The notes under the pieces were generated by a model that made no database searches, was not told the origin of the DNA, and worked only from the letters and a program-made list of their open reading frames with translations. From Saprospiraceae bacterium (lineage in GTDB: Bacteria; Bacteroidota; Bacteroidia; Chitinophagales; Saprospiraceae): a stretch of 41,344 nt of DNA. Shown one piece after another: positions 34,920 through 41,344 of the stretch (position 1 is the stretch's first letter; each line of letters begins with the position of its first letter). Made by a program: the position numbers and the translations under genes. Location: the NCBI GenBank assembly GCA_028284395.1, contig JANQRV010000439.1, positions 1-41,344 of the forward strand, written 5' to 3'.

Positions 34920-35457
34920 CGAGATTCCAAAGGTTTCGTGCTGTCCAATCGGTTGTTCGATGGGTGCCGTTGACAAAGAAGGTCGGTGTACCCGTCACGC
35001 CCAGGTACTTTCTGGCTTCTTCCATATGGGCAAGGATCTGATCGTGGATCATGGTACTATTCAGGTCTTTGGAAAACTGCTCCGTATCCAGGCCAAGCCG
35101 ACTGGCCAGTTGCACGAGTTTATGCTTGTCCAAATGACGCTGATGTTGGAAAATCTGATCGTGCATTTCCCAAAATGCTCCCTGTCGATCGGCTGCTTCC
35201 GCTGCCTGTGCGCAAATCAGTGCGGTAGGATGGATTTCCGAATTGGGAAAATGACGATAGACAAACTTCAAGTGTGTCGGAAATGTTTTTAAAAGATTGT
35301 CAACGATGGCCCTGGCATTCAAACAAAATTCACATTCGTAATCGCCGTACTCCAGCAATGTGATCGTCGAAGGTCCTTCCGCCCCCTTGGAATTTTCGTT
35401 GTCTAAAATATGGGGGAATGCAAGTTGTATGGAGTGGTTGTTAGCAAGGTTCAACAT
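34897..35457 (-). CDS. DsbA-family thiol-disulfide oxidoreductase
   Basis: A 186-residue thioredoxin-fold protein. TITLLEYGDYECEFCLNARA carries the active-site CEFC, FVYRHFPNSEIHPTALICAQAAEAADRQ is the typical insertion, and the cis-Pro loop is GVTGTPTFFVNG. I start at the ATG at 35457 because known relatives begin about 30 residues before the CxxC motif. The open frame continues 69 codons upstream, but that part is not protein-like and contains copy I of the dispersed element. No signal peptide is seen, so it is probably a cytoplasmic DsbA/FrnE-like protein. Confidence 0.9.
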   Translation of the reverse strand: MLNLANNHSIQLAFPHILDNENSKGAEGPSTITLLEYGDYECEFCLNARAIVDNLLKTFPTHLKFVYRHFPNSEIHPTALICAQAAEAADRQGAFWEMHDQIFQHQRHLDKHKLVQLASRLGLDTEQFSKDLNSTMIHDQILAHMEEARKYLGVTGTPTFFVNGTHRTTDWTARNLWNLVKAQIAS

Positions 35458-35774
35458 AAGTAAAACATTTATTGACGTTCTGGTCAAATGCAATTTCAGC
35501 ATTTTGAAAATCAAATTCAGTTCTAATTTTGCGCGTTTATCACCTGATTGTCGGTTATCGGTAGTGCCCATGGCTCGCCCTACTACGATATGCCGGAGCA
35601 GACAGCAGGCGATCCACGAAATATCGGATTTCCCAAAGAACGGTTTGGGTTCATGTGGATGCATCCAGAATAAAGATCACGGATACATAATATTCATAAT
35701 CAAATCTTTACACAGCCTGATGCTTCGTACAAAAATCAATGGCATAGAAATAGGACTCTTTTTCTAAAATCTTA
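35458..35774. other. Divergent gap holding element copy I
   Basis: This gap between the DsbA-like gene and AraC regulator 2 contains ACGAAATATCGG at 35616-35627, an exact core match of the dispersed element. A TGGCAT-N5-TAGGA sequence at 35740-35755 has the spacing of a -24/-12 promoter but lacks the essential GC, so I do not call it a promoter. No gene is recognised. Confidence 0.5.
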
Positions 35775-36545
35775 ATGATGAATAACACAAAGCCACGTCC
35801 TGACCTATTGCTGAAATGGCATTCCTCTTTTGAAGAACCAAAGCGAGAAGCCTTGTCATCGGAAAATCTCCTGTTGATCGATACCTCGGAAGACGGTTCG
35901 CAGATACAAAAGAACCTATTGTTTGCCTTTGAGCAACTGAACTCCACAACATTACCCAATCATCTTTTGCTGGGATACGCCAATGGTCAATGCGGGACCT
36001 TTGAATGGCGTGATGGCAATCTGCAGTTTTGTCCCAAAAAGGAATTAAGCGACCAATTGAGTATCGGCCTTGCCAGACTGTTGCTCTCAGAGTTGAGGGC
36101 AGTGAGATTTGAACGGGTTGATCATTTAAGTCATGCGATCTGTACTTTGATGGGGTATTTGAAGAAAAAGCATTCCGAAGCCCCCCTTCATTCTGCAGGG
36201 GGAAAAGACGGCATTTCTCCCAGAGTGCTGCAAAAACTTCGAAGGTTTACGGATGCGATGATCCAAGAGCAAATCTCCATCGAAATGCTGGCCAAAGTAG
36301 CTGGATTGAGCACTTATCACTTTATTCGAATGTTCAAAAGAACAGCAGGGATCACGCCGCACCGTTTTATTCAGCGAATCCGCATCGAAAAGGCGAAAGA
36401 GCTCTTGATCGGTACGAAACTGCCCATCGTCCAAATTTGTTTTGAAGTAGGATTGGTTAATCCCAGTCACTTCTCTCGAATCTTTAAAGAAGTAGTCGGG
36501 CTCCCTCCCCGGAAATTTCGCCGAAAATGGTCTCAGCCCGATTGA
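35775..36545 (+). CDS. AraC-family regulator 2 with uncharacterised N-domain
   Basis: A 256-residue regulator. The C-terminal 100 residues are a standard two-HTH AraC domain (ISIEMLAKVAGLSTYHFIRMF and LPIVQICFEVGLVNPSHFSRIF). The N-terminal region is not a cupin; its core is LLLGYANGQCGTFEWRDGN, then LQFCPKKELSDQLSIGLARLL. The AraC gene at 39313 has the same layout (LMLGYLNGSCGIFGMEEQ and LHFRSQIHLNDQLSNSLAHYL), so the two are paralogues sharing an unnamed domain. Its stop is 9 nt from the convergent stop of sigma-54 activator 2. Targets are unknown. Confidence 0.9.
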   Translation: MMNNTKPRPDLLLKWHSSFEEPKREALSSENLLLIDTSEDGSQIQKNLLFAFEQLNSTTLPNHLLLGYANGQCGTFEWRDGNLQFCPKKELSDQLSIGLARLLLSELRAVRFERVDHLSHAICTLMGYLKKKHSEAPLHSAGGKDGISPRVLQKLRRFTDAMIQEQISIEMLAKVAGLSTYHFIRMFKRTAGITPHRFIQRIRIEKAKELLIGTKLPIVQICFEVGLVNPSHFSRIFKEVVGLPPRKFRRKWSQPD

Positions 36546-36554
36546 ATTACTTGA

Positions 36555-38948
36555 TCATCTGTGGATCCCCTGAACGACGTGTTCCTTGACAATCCCCAGC
36601 TTTTTCATTCGTGAATCCAGCGTATTGGGATTGATGTCGAGAATTTTTGCTGCGCCGTCCACTCCCCGGATCTTTCCCTTGCATAATCTCAACGCAGTTA
36701 GAATGAGTTCTCGCTCCGCCTCTTTCATGGTTTTAATCTTGGAAGATGGTGTAGGATTGGAATCGACCGAACTGCCAACGCCATCTAGCTGTAGCTGCAA
36801 AGTTGTTCCCTCATTAAGAATGACGGCTCGTTCAATCATATGCTGCAATTCGCGAATATTTCCCGGCCAGTCGTAGTTCATCATTTCGCGAAGCGCATTG
36901 CTGGACAAGCCGGTAATTCTTTTGCCCAATTTGCGGGAACTGCGTTTCAGGAAATGCAAAGCGAGGGGCACGATGTCTTCTTTTCGTTCTCGTAAGGGTG
37001 GCAGGTGAATGGGGAATACATTTAATCTATAATAAAGATCGGTTCGGAATTTACCCAGGCTTATGGCTTCCGGCAGGTCTCGATTGGTTGCGGCAATAAT
37101 CCTCACGTCTGCTTTTTGCACCCGGTTGCTGCCTAAGCGCTCAAACTCTTTTTCCTGCAGCACCCGGAGCAATTTGGCCTGCAATTCAATCGGAAGTTCG
37201 CCGATCTCATCCAGGAAGATCGTACCCTTGTTCGCAATTTCAAACTTTCCAATCCGACGTTGGATGGCACCGGTAAAACTGCCCCGTTCATGGCCAAAGA
37301 GCTCAGACTCCAATAATTGAGGAGGTAAAGCAGCACAATTGAGCTTTATTAGGGGCTTTTGATTGCGGGGAGAATGGGAATGCAGGGCCCGGGCGATCAA
37401 CTCCTTACCGGTACCGGATTCCCCAGTGACCAACACTGTGGTATCCGTATTGGCCACTTGACTGATCCTCTTGAAGATTTTTTGAAGGTCTTCGCTCTTA
37501 CCCACCATTTCCCCAAAATTATGGTTGACCTTAATTTCCTCCTGTAGATATTCCTTTTCCTGCTGCAGTAATTTGCTGAGTTTTTTGACTTCCGCATAGG
37601 CCAGTTGTTTCTCTATGGCCAGGGTCAGTGAAGAGGAAATTGAATCAATTAACTGGATATGGTCGTCATGGTAAACATCCTGTTGGTCATGGTAAAAGGT
37701 GATGCGGTGGAGACCGCCATTGGAAAGCGGCATCGGTTTGTTCAAGATGGCGCAAAACGAATTTGAGGATAAACTATTGTTGTAAAACGGCTCCAGGGAT
37801 TCCAGTTCAAAAAGCCTGGTAAAAAAGGGAGGATACGGTTCTTGCAAAAAGCGGTATTCTTCCAAACCAATGCGTTCGAACACCAGCCTGAGTTGCCATT
37901 CTTTGGTCTTAATCGAAAAGGTAATGAGCTTAAACGGGATCTCAGACTGTAGTTTTCGGGCCACGGTCAGGTATTTTTCCGACCATTTGGCATCGATGTT
38001 CAGGGCGTCGGTAATGCTGATCTGTAACCTTTGAATGGCCCTTTCCCGGTTTACTCTTTCCATCGCAACAATCCCATTCATGGCATTGGCCAATTGATCG
38101 GCAATTCCTTTTAAAAATTCGGTTTGTAAGGAGCTCTGTACGCCGTTGTCCTGACCGGTTAAGACCAGATAACCGATCCTCCTCTGTTTATGCCGCATCG
38201 GCAGGCTAATGATCCAGTTCATGCCCTCAAATCCTATGATATCGGGCCGTCCGTCATCGCGGTAACCGGAGTCCAGCTTTGATAGATCCAAGCAAACAAT
38301 TTCTTCGGAGAACAACTTTTTATGAAACTGAAAATCTTCCGATCGTTGTCCAGGGGGTGCGGACTGAACGTCGGTAATAGACTGCAGACTCTCTTCGGAG
38401 ACCAGTAAGATATTGACTTGTTGGAATGGAAGGATGGGCTTTAAAAAAGTACTCAAAATGTGCATGAGTTCGGATTGCGAATGGACGCCCACCAATAAAC
38501 TGCTCAACTCCAATAATGCCTTTCTTTCCTTCTCTTGTTGACTGACGTCCTCATAGGCGGCCTTGTACAAAGCCATCTCAATTTTAACGGACAAAATTTC
38601 CTTTCTCACCGGTTTTACGATGTAACCGTAGGGCTGGTATACCTTGGCTTCTTCCACGACCCGACGACCGGTATGAGACGAAAGAAAAATAAAGGGAATA
38701 TCCCAATCGTATCTCAGCCTCTTGGCCAGCTTCAAACCATCGTAGCGATTATTCAACTGGATATCCAGTAGAACCAGATCCGGACGGCAGGCCTCAATAC
38801 TAGCAGTAGCTTCTTCGAGATTCATGGCAAACGGTCGAATTTGATAGCCCAATTCACGCAGAATAGAACAAACCTCTTCACCGATTAGAAATTCGTCTTC
38901 AACAACTAAAATCAACTTTTTATCAAACTCTTGAACCAGGTCTTCCAT
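36555..38948 (-). CDS. Sigma-54 activator 2 (REC-GAF-AAA-Fis)
   Basis: A 797-residue regulator. It begins with an intact receiver (LILVVEDEF, phospho-acceptor Asp62 in [10 protein letters not shown], switch Lys112 in YIVKPVRKE), followed by about 330 residues of GAF-like sensing sequence. The AAA+ core is near 485-720 (GESGTGKE Walker [16 protein letters not shown] with the sigma-54 loop, [10 protein letters not shown]), and a Fis HTH ends it ([23 protein letters not shown]). The AAA-Fis half is closely similar to that of activator 1, so both probably recognise related DNA sites. It can integrate phosphorylation and a small-molecule or redox signal. It is divergent from AraC regulator 3, with a sigma-54 promoter in between. 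Confidence 0.95.
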   Translation of the reverse strand: MEDLVQEFDKKLILVVEDEFLIGEEVCSILRELGYQIRPFAMNLEEATASIEACRPDLVLLDIQLNNRYDGLKLAKRLRYDWDIPFIFLSSHTGRRVVEEAKVYQPYGYIVKPVRKEILSVKIEMALYKAAYEDVSQQEKERKALLELSSLLVGVHSQSELMHILSTFLKPILPFQQVNILLVSEESLQSITDVQSAPPGQRSEDFQFHKKLFSEEIVCLDLSKLDSGYRDDGRPDIIGFEGMNWIISLPMRHKQRRIGYLVLTGQDNGVQSSLQTEFLKGIADQLANAMNGIVAMERVNRERAIQRLQISITDALNIDAKWSEKYLTVARKLQSEIPFKLITFSIKTKEWQLRLVFERIGLEEYRFLQEPYPPFFTRLFELESLEPFYNNSLSSNSFCAILNKPMPLSNGGLHRITFYHDQQDVYHDDHIQLIDSISSSLTLAIEKQLAYAEVKKLSKLLQQEKEYLQEEIKVNHNFGEMVGKSEDLQKIFKRISQVANTDTTVLVTGESGTGKELIARALHSHSPRNQKPLIKLNCAALPPQLLESELFGHERGSFTGAIQRRIGKFEIANKGTIFLDEIGELPIELQAKLLRVLQEKEFERLGSNRVQKADVRIIAATNRDLPEAISLGKFRTDLYYRLNVFPIHLPPLRERKEDIVPLALHFLKRSSRKLGKRITGLSSNALREMMNYDWPGNIRELQHMIERAVILNEGTTLQLQLDGVGSSVDSNPTPSSKIKTMKEAERELILTALRLCKGKIRGVDGAAKILDINPNTLDSRMKKLGIVKEHVVQGIHR

Positions 38949-39129
38949 ATGATAAGGGTATGATGCTTAACTCAATTATGGCATCGCATTTTCTAAATAG
39001 TAATCCGAGTTGAACCCGGGATTTCGGTAACCAATCGGTTTTTGGTTTGAGTGTTAAAATGTGTAGGTCCCCCCGTAAAGCTACAGGGGGCAGGTCAAAT
39101 GACCAACGCTGTTCCGAAATACAGTAGAC

Positions 39130-39154
39130 GGCTTCGTAGATCTACGATATTTCG
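39130..39154 (+). promoter_or_regulatory. Dispersed element, copy H (candidate activator site)
   Basis: GGCTTCGTAG, ATCTA, then CGATATTTCG. It matches copy D in both flanking blocks. It lies about 115 bp upstream of the -24 box of the sigma-54 promoter, a usual distance for an enhancer bound by an NtrC-type activator. Confidence 0.6.
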
Positions 39155-39268
39155 TATTTCCATTCCCCGAATGGCCTGAATGACAGAGGCTTTTAGTTTC
39201 ATATGTTTTTGACTTAAATATCTGATTATAAAATAGATACACTCCATCTTAAATTAAAGTGCCGACTT

Positions 39269-39284
39269 TGGCACCGACTTGGCA
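39269..39284 (+). promoter_or_regulatory. Sigma-54 (-24/-12) promoter
   Basis: TGGCAC, five bases, TGGCA. The -24 box is perfect, GG and GC are exactly 12 bp apart, and only one base of the -12 box (G for T) departs from the TTGCA consensus. Transcription would start near 39295, 18 nt before the ATG of AraC regulator 3. I checked the other TGGCAC occurrences I could find in the window and none has a correctly spaced GC. Confidence 0.7.
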
Positions 39285-39312
39285 ATGAATCCATTACAAC
39301 AAACTGTAATCG

Positions 39313-40053
39313 ATGAATGACCTGAATCAACAATTTAAACTGAGATATTGCTTTAGGACTTTCCGCGAAAGTCGTTCATTTTGTAACGTAAGACACGGTG
39401 TCCTTTGCGTCCGATTCTCCGATCAAGAATTTTACTTTGTTTTTGAAGGAATTCCACCTGGCCATTCGCAAACGTCCCTTATGCTGGGTTATTTGAACGG
39501 GAGTTGCGGTATTTTTGGAATGGAAGAACAGCGACTCCATTTCCGTTCCCAAATTCATTTAAACGATCAACTGAGTAATTCACTTGCTCATTATTTGATC
39601 GAGGAGATCCAAAGTGCGTCGTCGGAGGACCTTCATTCTTTGGAAAACCTTGCCGCCACCTTGTGGAAGTATCTCTGGAAAAAGCACTGCAACTTCCTGC
39701 TTGCAAAATCGAATCGCCCGCTGGGGATCTCTCCGTTCAAATTCAAGCGACTTCGAACATTTATTCAAGAAAACCTCGATGCGGAAATTTCAACGAATTG
39801 TATGGCTGAAATCGCCGGATTAAGCCCTTTTCACTTCATTAGAATGTTCAAACGCTCTACTGGTTTAACTCCCCACCAGTTTGTAAGCCATATGCGCATG
39901 GAACATGCCAAAGACCTTTTGAAACAAACCGAATTGCCCATCATCGAGATTTGCTTACAGACCGGCTTTAATAGTCCCAGTCACTTTTCACGCACCTTTA
40001 AACGCAATTATGGGCTGACGCCGTTACGATTCCGGCAGGAGGCTCCGGTATAA
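39313..40053 (+). CDS. AraC-family regulator 3, paralogue of regulator 2
   Basis: A 246-residue regulator with the same architecture as the gene at 35775: an N-domain with LMLGYLNGSCGIFGMEEQ and LNDQLSNSLAHYLIEEIQ, then a two-HTH AraC domain (NCMAEIAGLSPFHFIRMFKRS, LPIIEICLQTGFNSPSHFSRTF, NYGLTPLRFRQ). It sits directly behind the sigma-54 promoter, so its synthesis is probably switched on by an NtrC-type activator, possibly the divergent activator 2. The NTF2-like gene starts 12 nt after its stop, indicating an operon. Confidence 0.92.
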   Translation: MNDLNQQFKLRYCFRTFRESRSFCNVRHGVLCVRFSDQEFYFVFEGIPPGHSQTSLMLGYLNGSCGIFGMEEQRLHFRSQIHLNDQLSNSLAHYLIEEIQSASSEDLHSLENLAATLWKYLWKKHCNFLLAKSNRPLGISPFKFKRLRTFIQENLDAEISTNCMAEIAGLSPFHFIRMFKRSTGLTPHQFVSHMRMEHAKDLLKQTELPIIEICLQTGFNSPSHFSRTFKRNYGLTPLRFRQEAPV

Positions 40054-40065
40054 AAGACCTATATC

Positions 40066-40446
40066 ATGAACCACAAACATTTGAAATTAGCGCATCAAGC
40101 TTTGCATAACTGGAAAATCGGACTTCGTAATGGAGATTGGACCCCCTACTTAAATCTCCTGACCGATGATTACATCTTCTGGGTCCCGGAAAATACCATT
40201 CACTTTCGGCCGGTATCGCGAAAGAGCCCGGAAAAAACCTTTGTCCCGAATTCCTTTATTGCGAAAAGGCTCGAATTCTACGATCAGGAGCCAAGCATCA
40301 TATCGGTTGGAGAATATACCATCGTTTTTGAGTTTATCTTGTTCAAAGGAGAAGAACGGGGTTGTATGGCACTCTCTTTCGACATCCACGACGGTAAAAT
40401 TTCTGCCTGCCGGGAATACCAATGCATTCTTTCGAGTTTTTCTTAG
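40066..40446 (+). CDS. NTF2/SnoaL-like protein
   Basis: A 126-residue cone-shaped NTF2-like protein: a helix ALHNWKIGLRNGDWTPYLNLLTDDYIFWVP, and a sheet with YTIVFEFILFKGEERGCMALSFDIHDGKISACREYQ. Members are ketosteroid-isomerase-like enzymes or ligand binders. The acidic residues near the pocket are consistent with SnoaL-type relatives, but no catalytic set is certain. It is co-transcribed with AraC regulator 3 (12-nt gap) and is therefore a predicted member of the sigma-54-controlled unit. It could bind the ligand sensed by that regulator; this is speculation. Confidence 0.8.
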   Translation: MNHKHLKLAHQALHNWKIGLRNGDWTPYLNLLTDDYIFWVPENTIHFRPVSRKSPEKTFVPNSFIAKRLEFYDQEPSIISVGEYTIVFEFILFKGEERGCMALSFDIHDGKISACREYQCILSSFS

Positions 40447-40476
40447 CGGTTGTTTTAATTCAAACTCAAATAAGTA

Positions 40477-40502
40477 GAGAAGTACCCTCCCGGATACTTC
40501 TC
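40477..40502 (+). terminator. Perfect 8-bp hairpin after the AraC-NTF2 operon
   Basis: GAGAAGTA (40477-40484) pairs perfectly with TACTTCTC (40495-40502) around a 10-nt loop, 31 nt after the stop. There is no T run, so termination strength is uncertain. Confidence 0.5.
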
Positions 40503-40584
40503 CCTTCCAATAGAATGCCTCAAAATTACCTGTTTCAGTAGGGATCTAGAAATAAGTCGGTCATCGGGACAACATCTGTCTGAT

Positions 40585-41133
40585 CTACTGTTTTAGCAAC
40601 TGAACATTCAATGCCAGCAGCACTTCATCACTAACCATTACCGCACCGGTTTCGGTTAAGGCATTCCACTTCAATCCAAAATCTTTGCGCTTGATTTTTC
40701 CGGAAATTTCAAAACCCGCTTTTGTTCGGCCATATGGATCAACAGCCGTTCCATTGTATTCCACATTCAAGGCTACTGCCAACGTTTGATCGCGTATGGT
40801 CAGATCTCCGACCAACCTGTAAACGCCATTGGACTTTCGGGTAAAAGATGTAGATCGAAAAGTCAAGTTTGGAAACCGGGCAGCATTGAAAAAATCATCT
40901 GATTTAAGGTGTACATCCCGATGTTCGTTTTTGGTATCTATGCTGTCGATCTTTGCCGAAAAAGTGATCCTGGCATCTTGAAAGTCTTCCCTTTCTGCAA
41001 TCACGCTTCCTTCGAATTCATTAAAAGCTCCGGTAACCGTAGATACCATCATATGCTTTACCTTGAAGTGAATCTCAGAATGTGCGGAGTCTATCTCCCA
41101 TGTGGTTCTCACCTCGGAAATGGTAGTCATCAT
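40585..41133 (-). CDS. YceI-family protein
   Basis: A 182-residue lipocalin-like beta-barrel protein. TWEIDSAHSEIHFKVKHMMVSTVTGAF is the YceI opening; FDARITF-like VxFSAKIDSIDT, NEHRDVHLKSDDFFNAARFPNLTFRS and GDLTIRDQTLAVALNVEYNG follow, ending in ISGKIKRKDFGLKWNALTETGAVMVSDEV. YceI proteins bind polyisoprenoids or amphiphilic ligands. No signal peptide is seen, so this copy is probably cytoplasmic, as many Bacteroidota and actinobacterial homologues are. It lies 80 nt downstream of a truncated gene on the same strand. Confidence 0.95.
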   Translation of the reverse strand: MMTTISEVRTTWEIDSAHSEIHFKVKHMMVSTVTGAFNEFEGSVIAEREDFQDARITFSAKIDSIDTKNEHRDVHLKSDDFFNAARFPNLTFRSTSFTRKSNGVYRLVGDLTIRDQTLAVALNVEYNGTAVDPYGRTKAGFEISGKIKRKDFGLKWNALTETGAVMVSDEVLLALNVQLLKQ

Positions 41134-41213
41134 CTAATGCGTTTGAAATTAAAAAATAAACTCTTTCGTAGTTTTCCCGGTTGGTCATCAATCAAAAAGG
41201 TCCTACTTTCAAC

Positions 41214-41344
41214 TCAGATAAAGTTTTCTAAAATCACCGGTCCGGTAGAGCGGCGACCAATCAGGCGATACATCGGGTAAAGCCTGGGGGGCAAATTTTT
41301 CAAATGTACCATAGGCATGGACAACATCGCCTCCTACCGCCGTT
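41214..41344 (-). CDS. C-terminal end of an unidentified gene (cut by window edge)
   Basis: A minus-strand frame open to the window edge reads VGGDVVHAYGTFEKFAPQAL, then PDVSPDWSPLYRTGDFRKL and YLS before TGA. Composition is coding-like and the spacing to the YceI gene fits a shared transcript. I cannot name the family from 43 residues. Confidence 0.6.

Larger units (their letters stand above)
38949..39312. other. Divergent regulatory region between activator 2 and AraC regulator 3
   Basis: No gene is present. From left to right it holds a hairpin at 39070-39090 (CCCCCGTA against TACAGGGGG with one bulge), the 12-bp palindrome CGTAGATCTACG at 39135-39146 inside element copy H, and an inverted repeat GTGCC/GGCAC (39259-39274) overlapping a -24/-12 promoter. 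This is a rich control region for the divergent genes. Confidence 0.6.

Noticed and set aside
34897-35664. Longer 255-residue reading of the DsbA-like gene
   Set aside because: The first 69 codons are not protein-like and overlap the regulatory gap; the ATG at 35457 gives the normal family length.
35740-35755. TGGCAT-N5-TAGGA before AraC regulator 2
   Set aside because: Spacing fits sigma-54, but the invariant GC of the -12 box is GG. It may be a degenerate relative of the 39269 promoter.
1-41344. CRISPR arrays, tRNA or rRNA genes, intact transposons, defence islands
   Set aside because: No regular spaced repeats, no tRNA-like cloverleaf or rRNA sequence, and only relics of mobile elements were seen by eye.

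Overview
The window looks like a chromosomal segment of a Bacteroidota bacterium, most likely from the Saprospiria (Lewinella or Haliscomenobacter-like). Pointers are two giant hybrid two-component systems (periplasmic sensor, kinase, receiver and AraC output in one chain), a PadR plus prefix-domain ABC permease pair, exported FGE-like and 22-residue-repeat proteins, moderate GC, and starts without strong Shine-Dalgarno sites. No rRNA, tRNA, CRISPR array or intact mobile element was seen.

Layout. 1-1653: an IS66 tnpB relic abutting a frameshifted BtrH/DUF4872-type gene, plus an orphan coding remnant. 1654-4997: a minus-strand run of exported proteins (FGE-like protein, 22-residue-repeat protein, OsmC-like protein), preceded by a small DUF2892 membrane protein. 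5499-9686: hybrid two-component system 1. 10241-13254: PadR regulator and FtsX/MacB-type permease. 13327-16766: membrane rhodanese, AraC regulator divergent from an SDR, SYLF protein, and a small conserved protein. 16822-22547: complete tripartite RND efflux operon. 22842-29787: two convergent TPR histidine kinases, a sigma-54 activator with a dead receiver domain, and a monooxygenase-SDR pair. 30182-34919: orphan HTH ORF, type II haloacid dehalogenase, exported isochorismatase-like hydrolase, and hybrid two-component system 2 with a sugar-binding-protein-like sensor. 34897-40446: DsbA-like protein, then a second sigma-54 activator (REC-GAF-AAA-Fis) between two paralogous AraC regulators, the second followed by an NTF2-like protein. 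40585-41344: YceI protein and the end of a truncated gene.

How the parts may work together. The right half is dense in signalling genes. The most interesting signal is non-coding: a short element, GGCTTCG, eight bases, then CGATATTTCG or its near-palindromic reverse, recurs in intergenic gaps next to the RND pump, the TPR kinases, both sigma-54 activators and the AraC genes. I saw the core GAAATATCG six times, always between genes. One copy lies about 115 bp upstream of a near-consensus -24/-12 promoter (39269-39284) driving an AraC gene divergent from a sigma-54 activator. That is the expected geometry for an activator upstream site. My inference is that these genes form a sigma-54 regulon whose activators bind this element.
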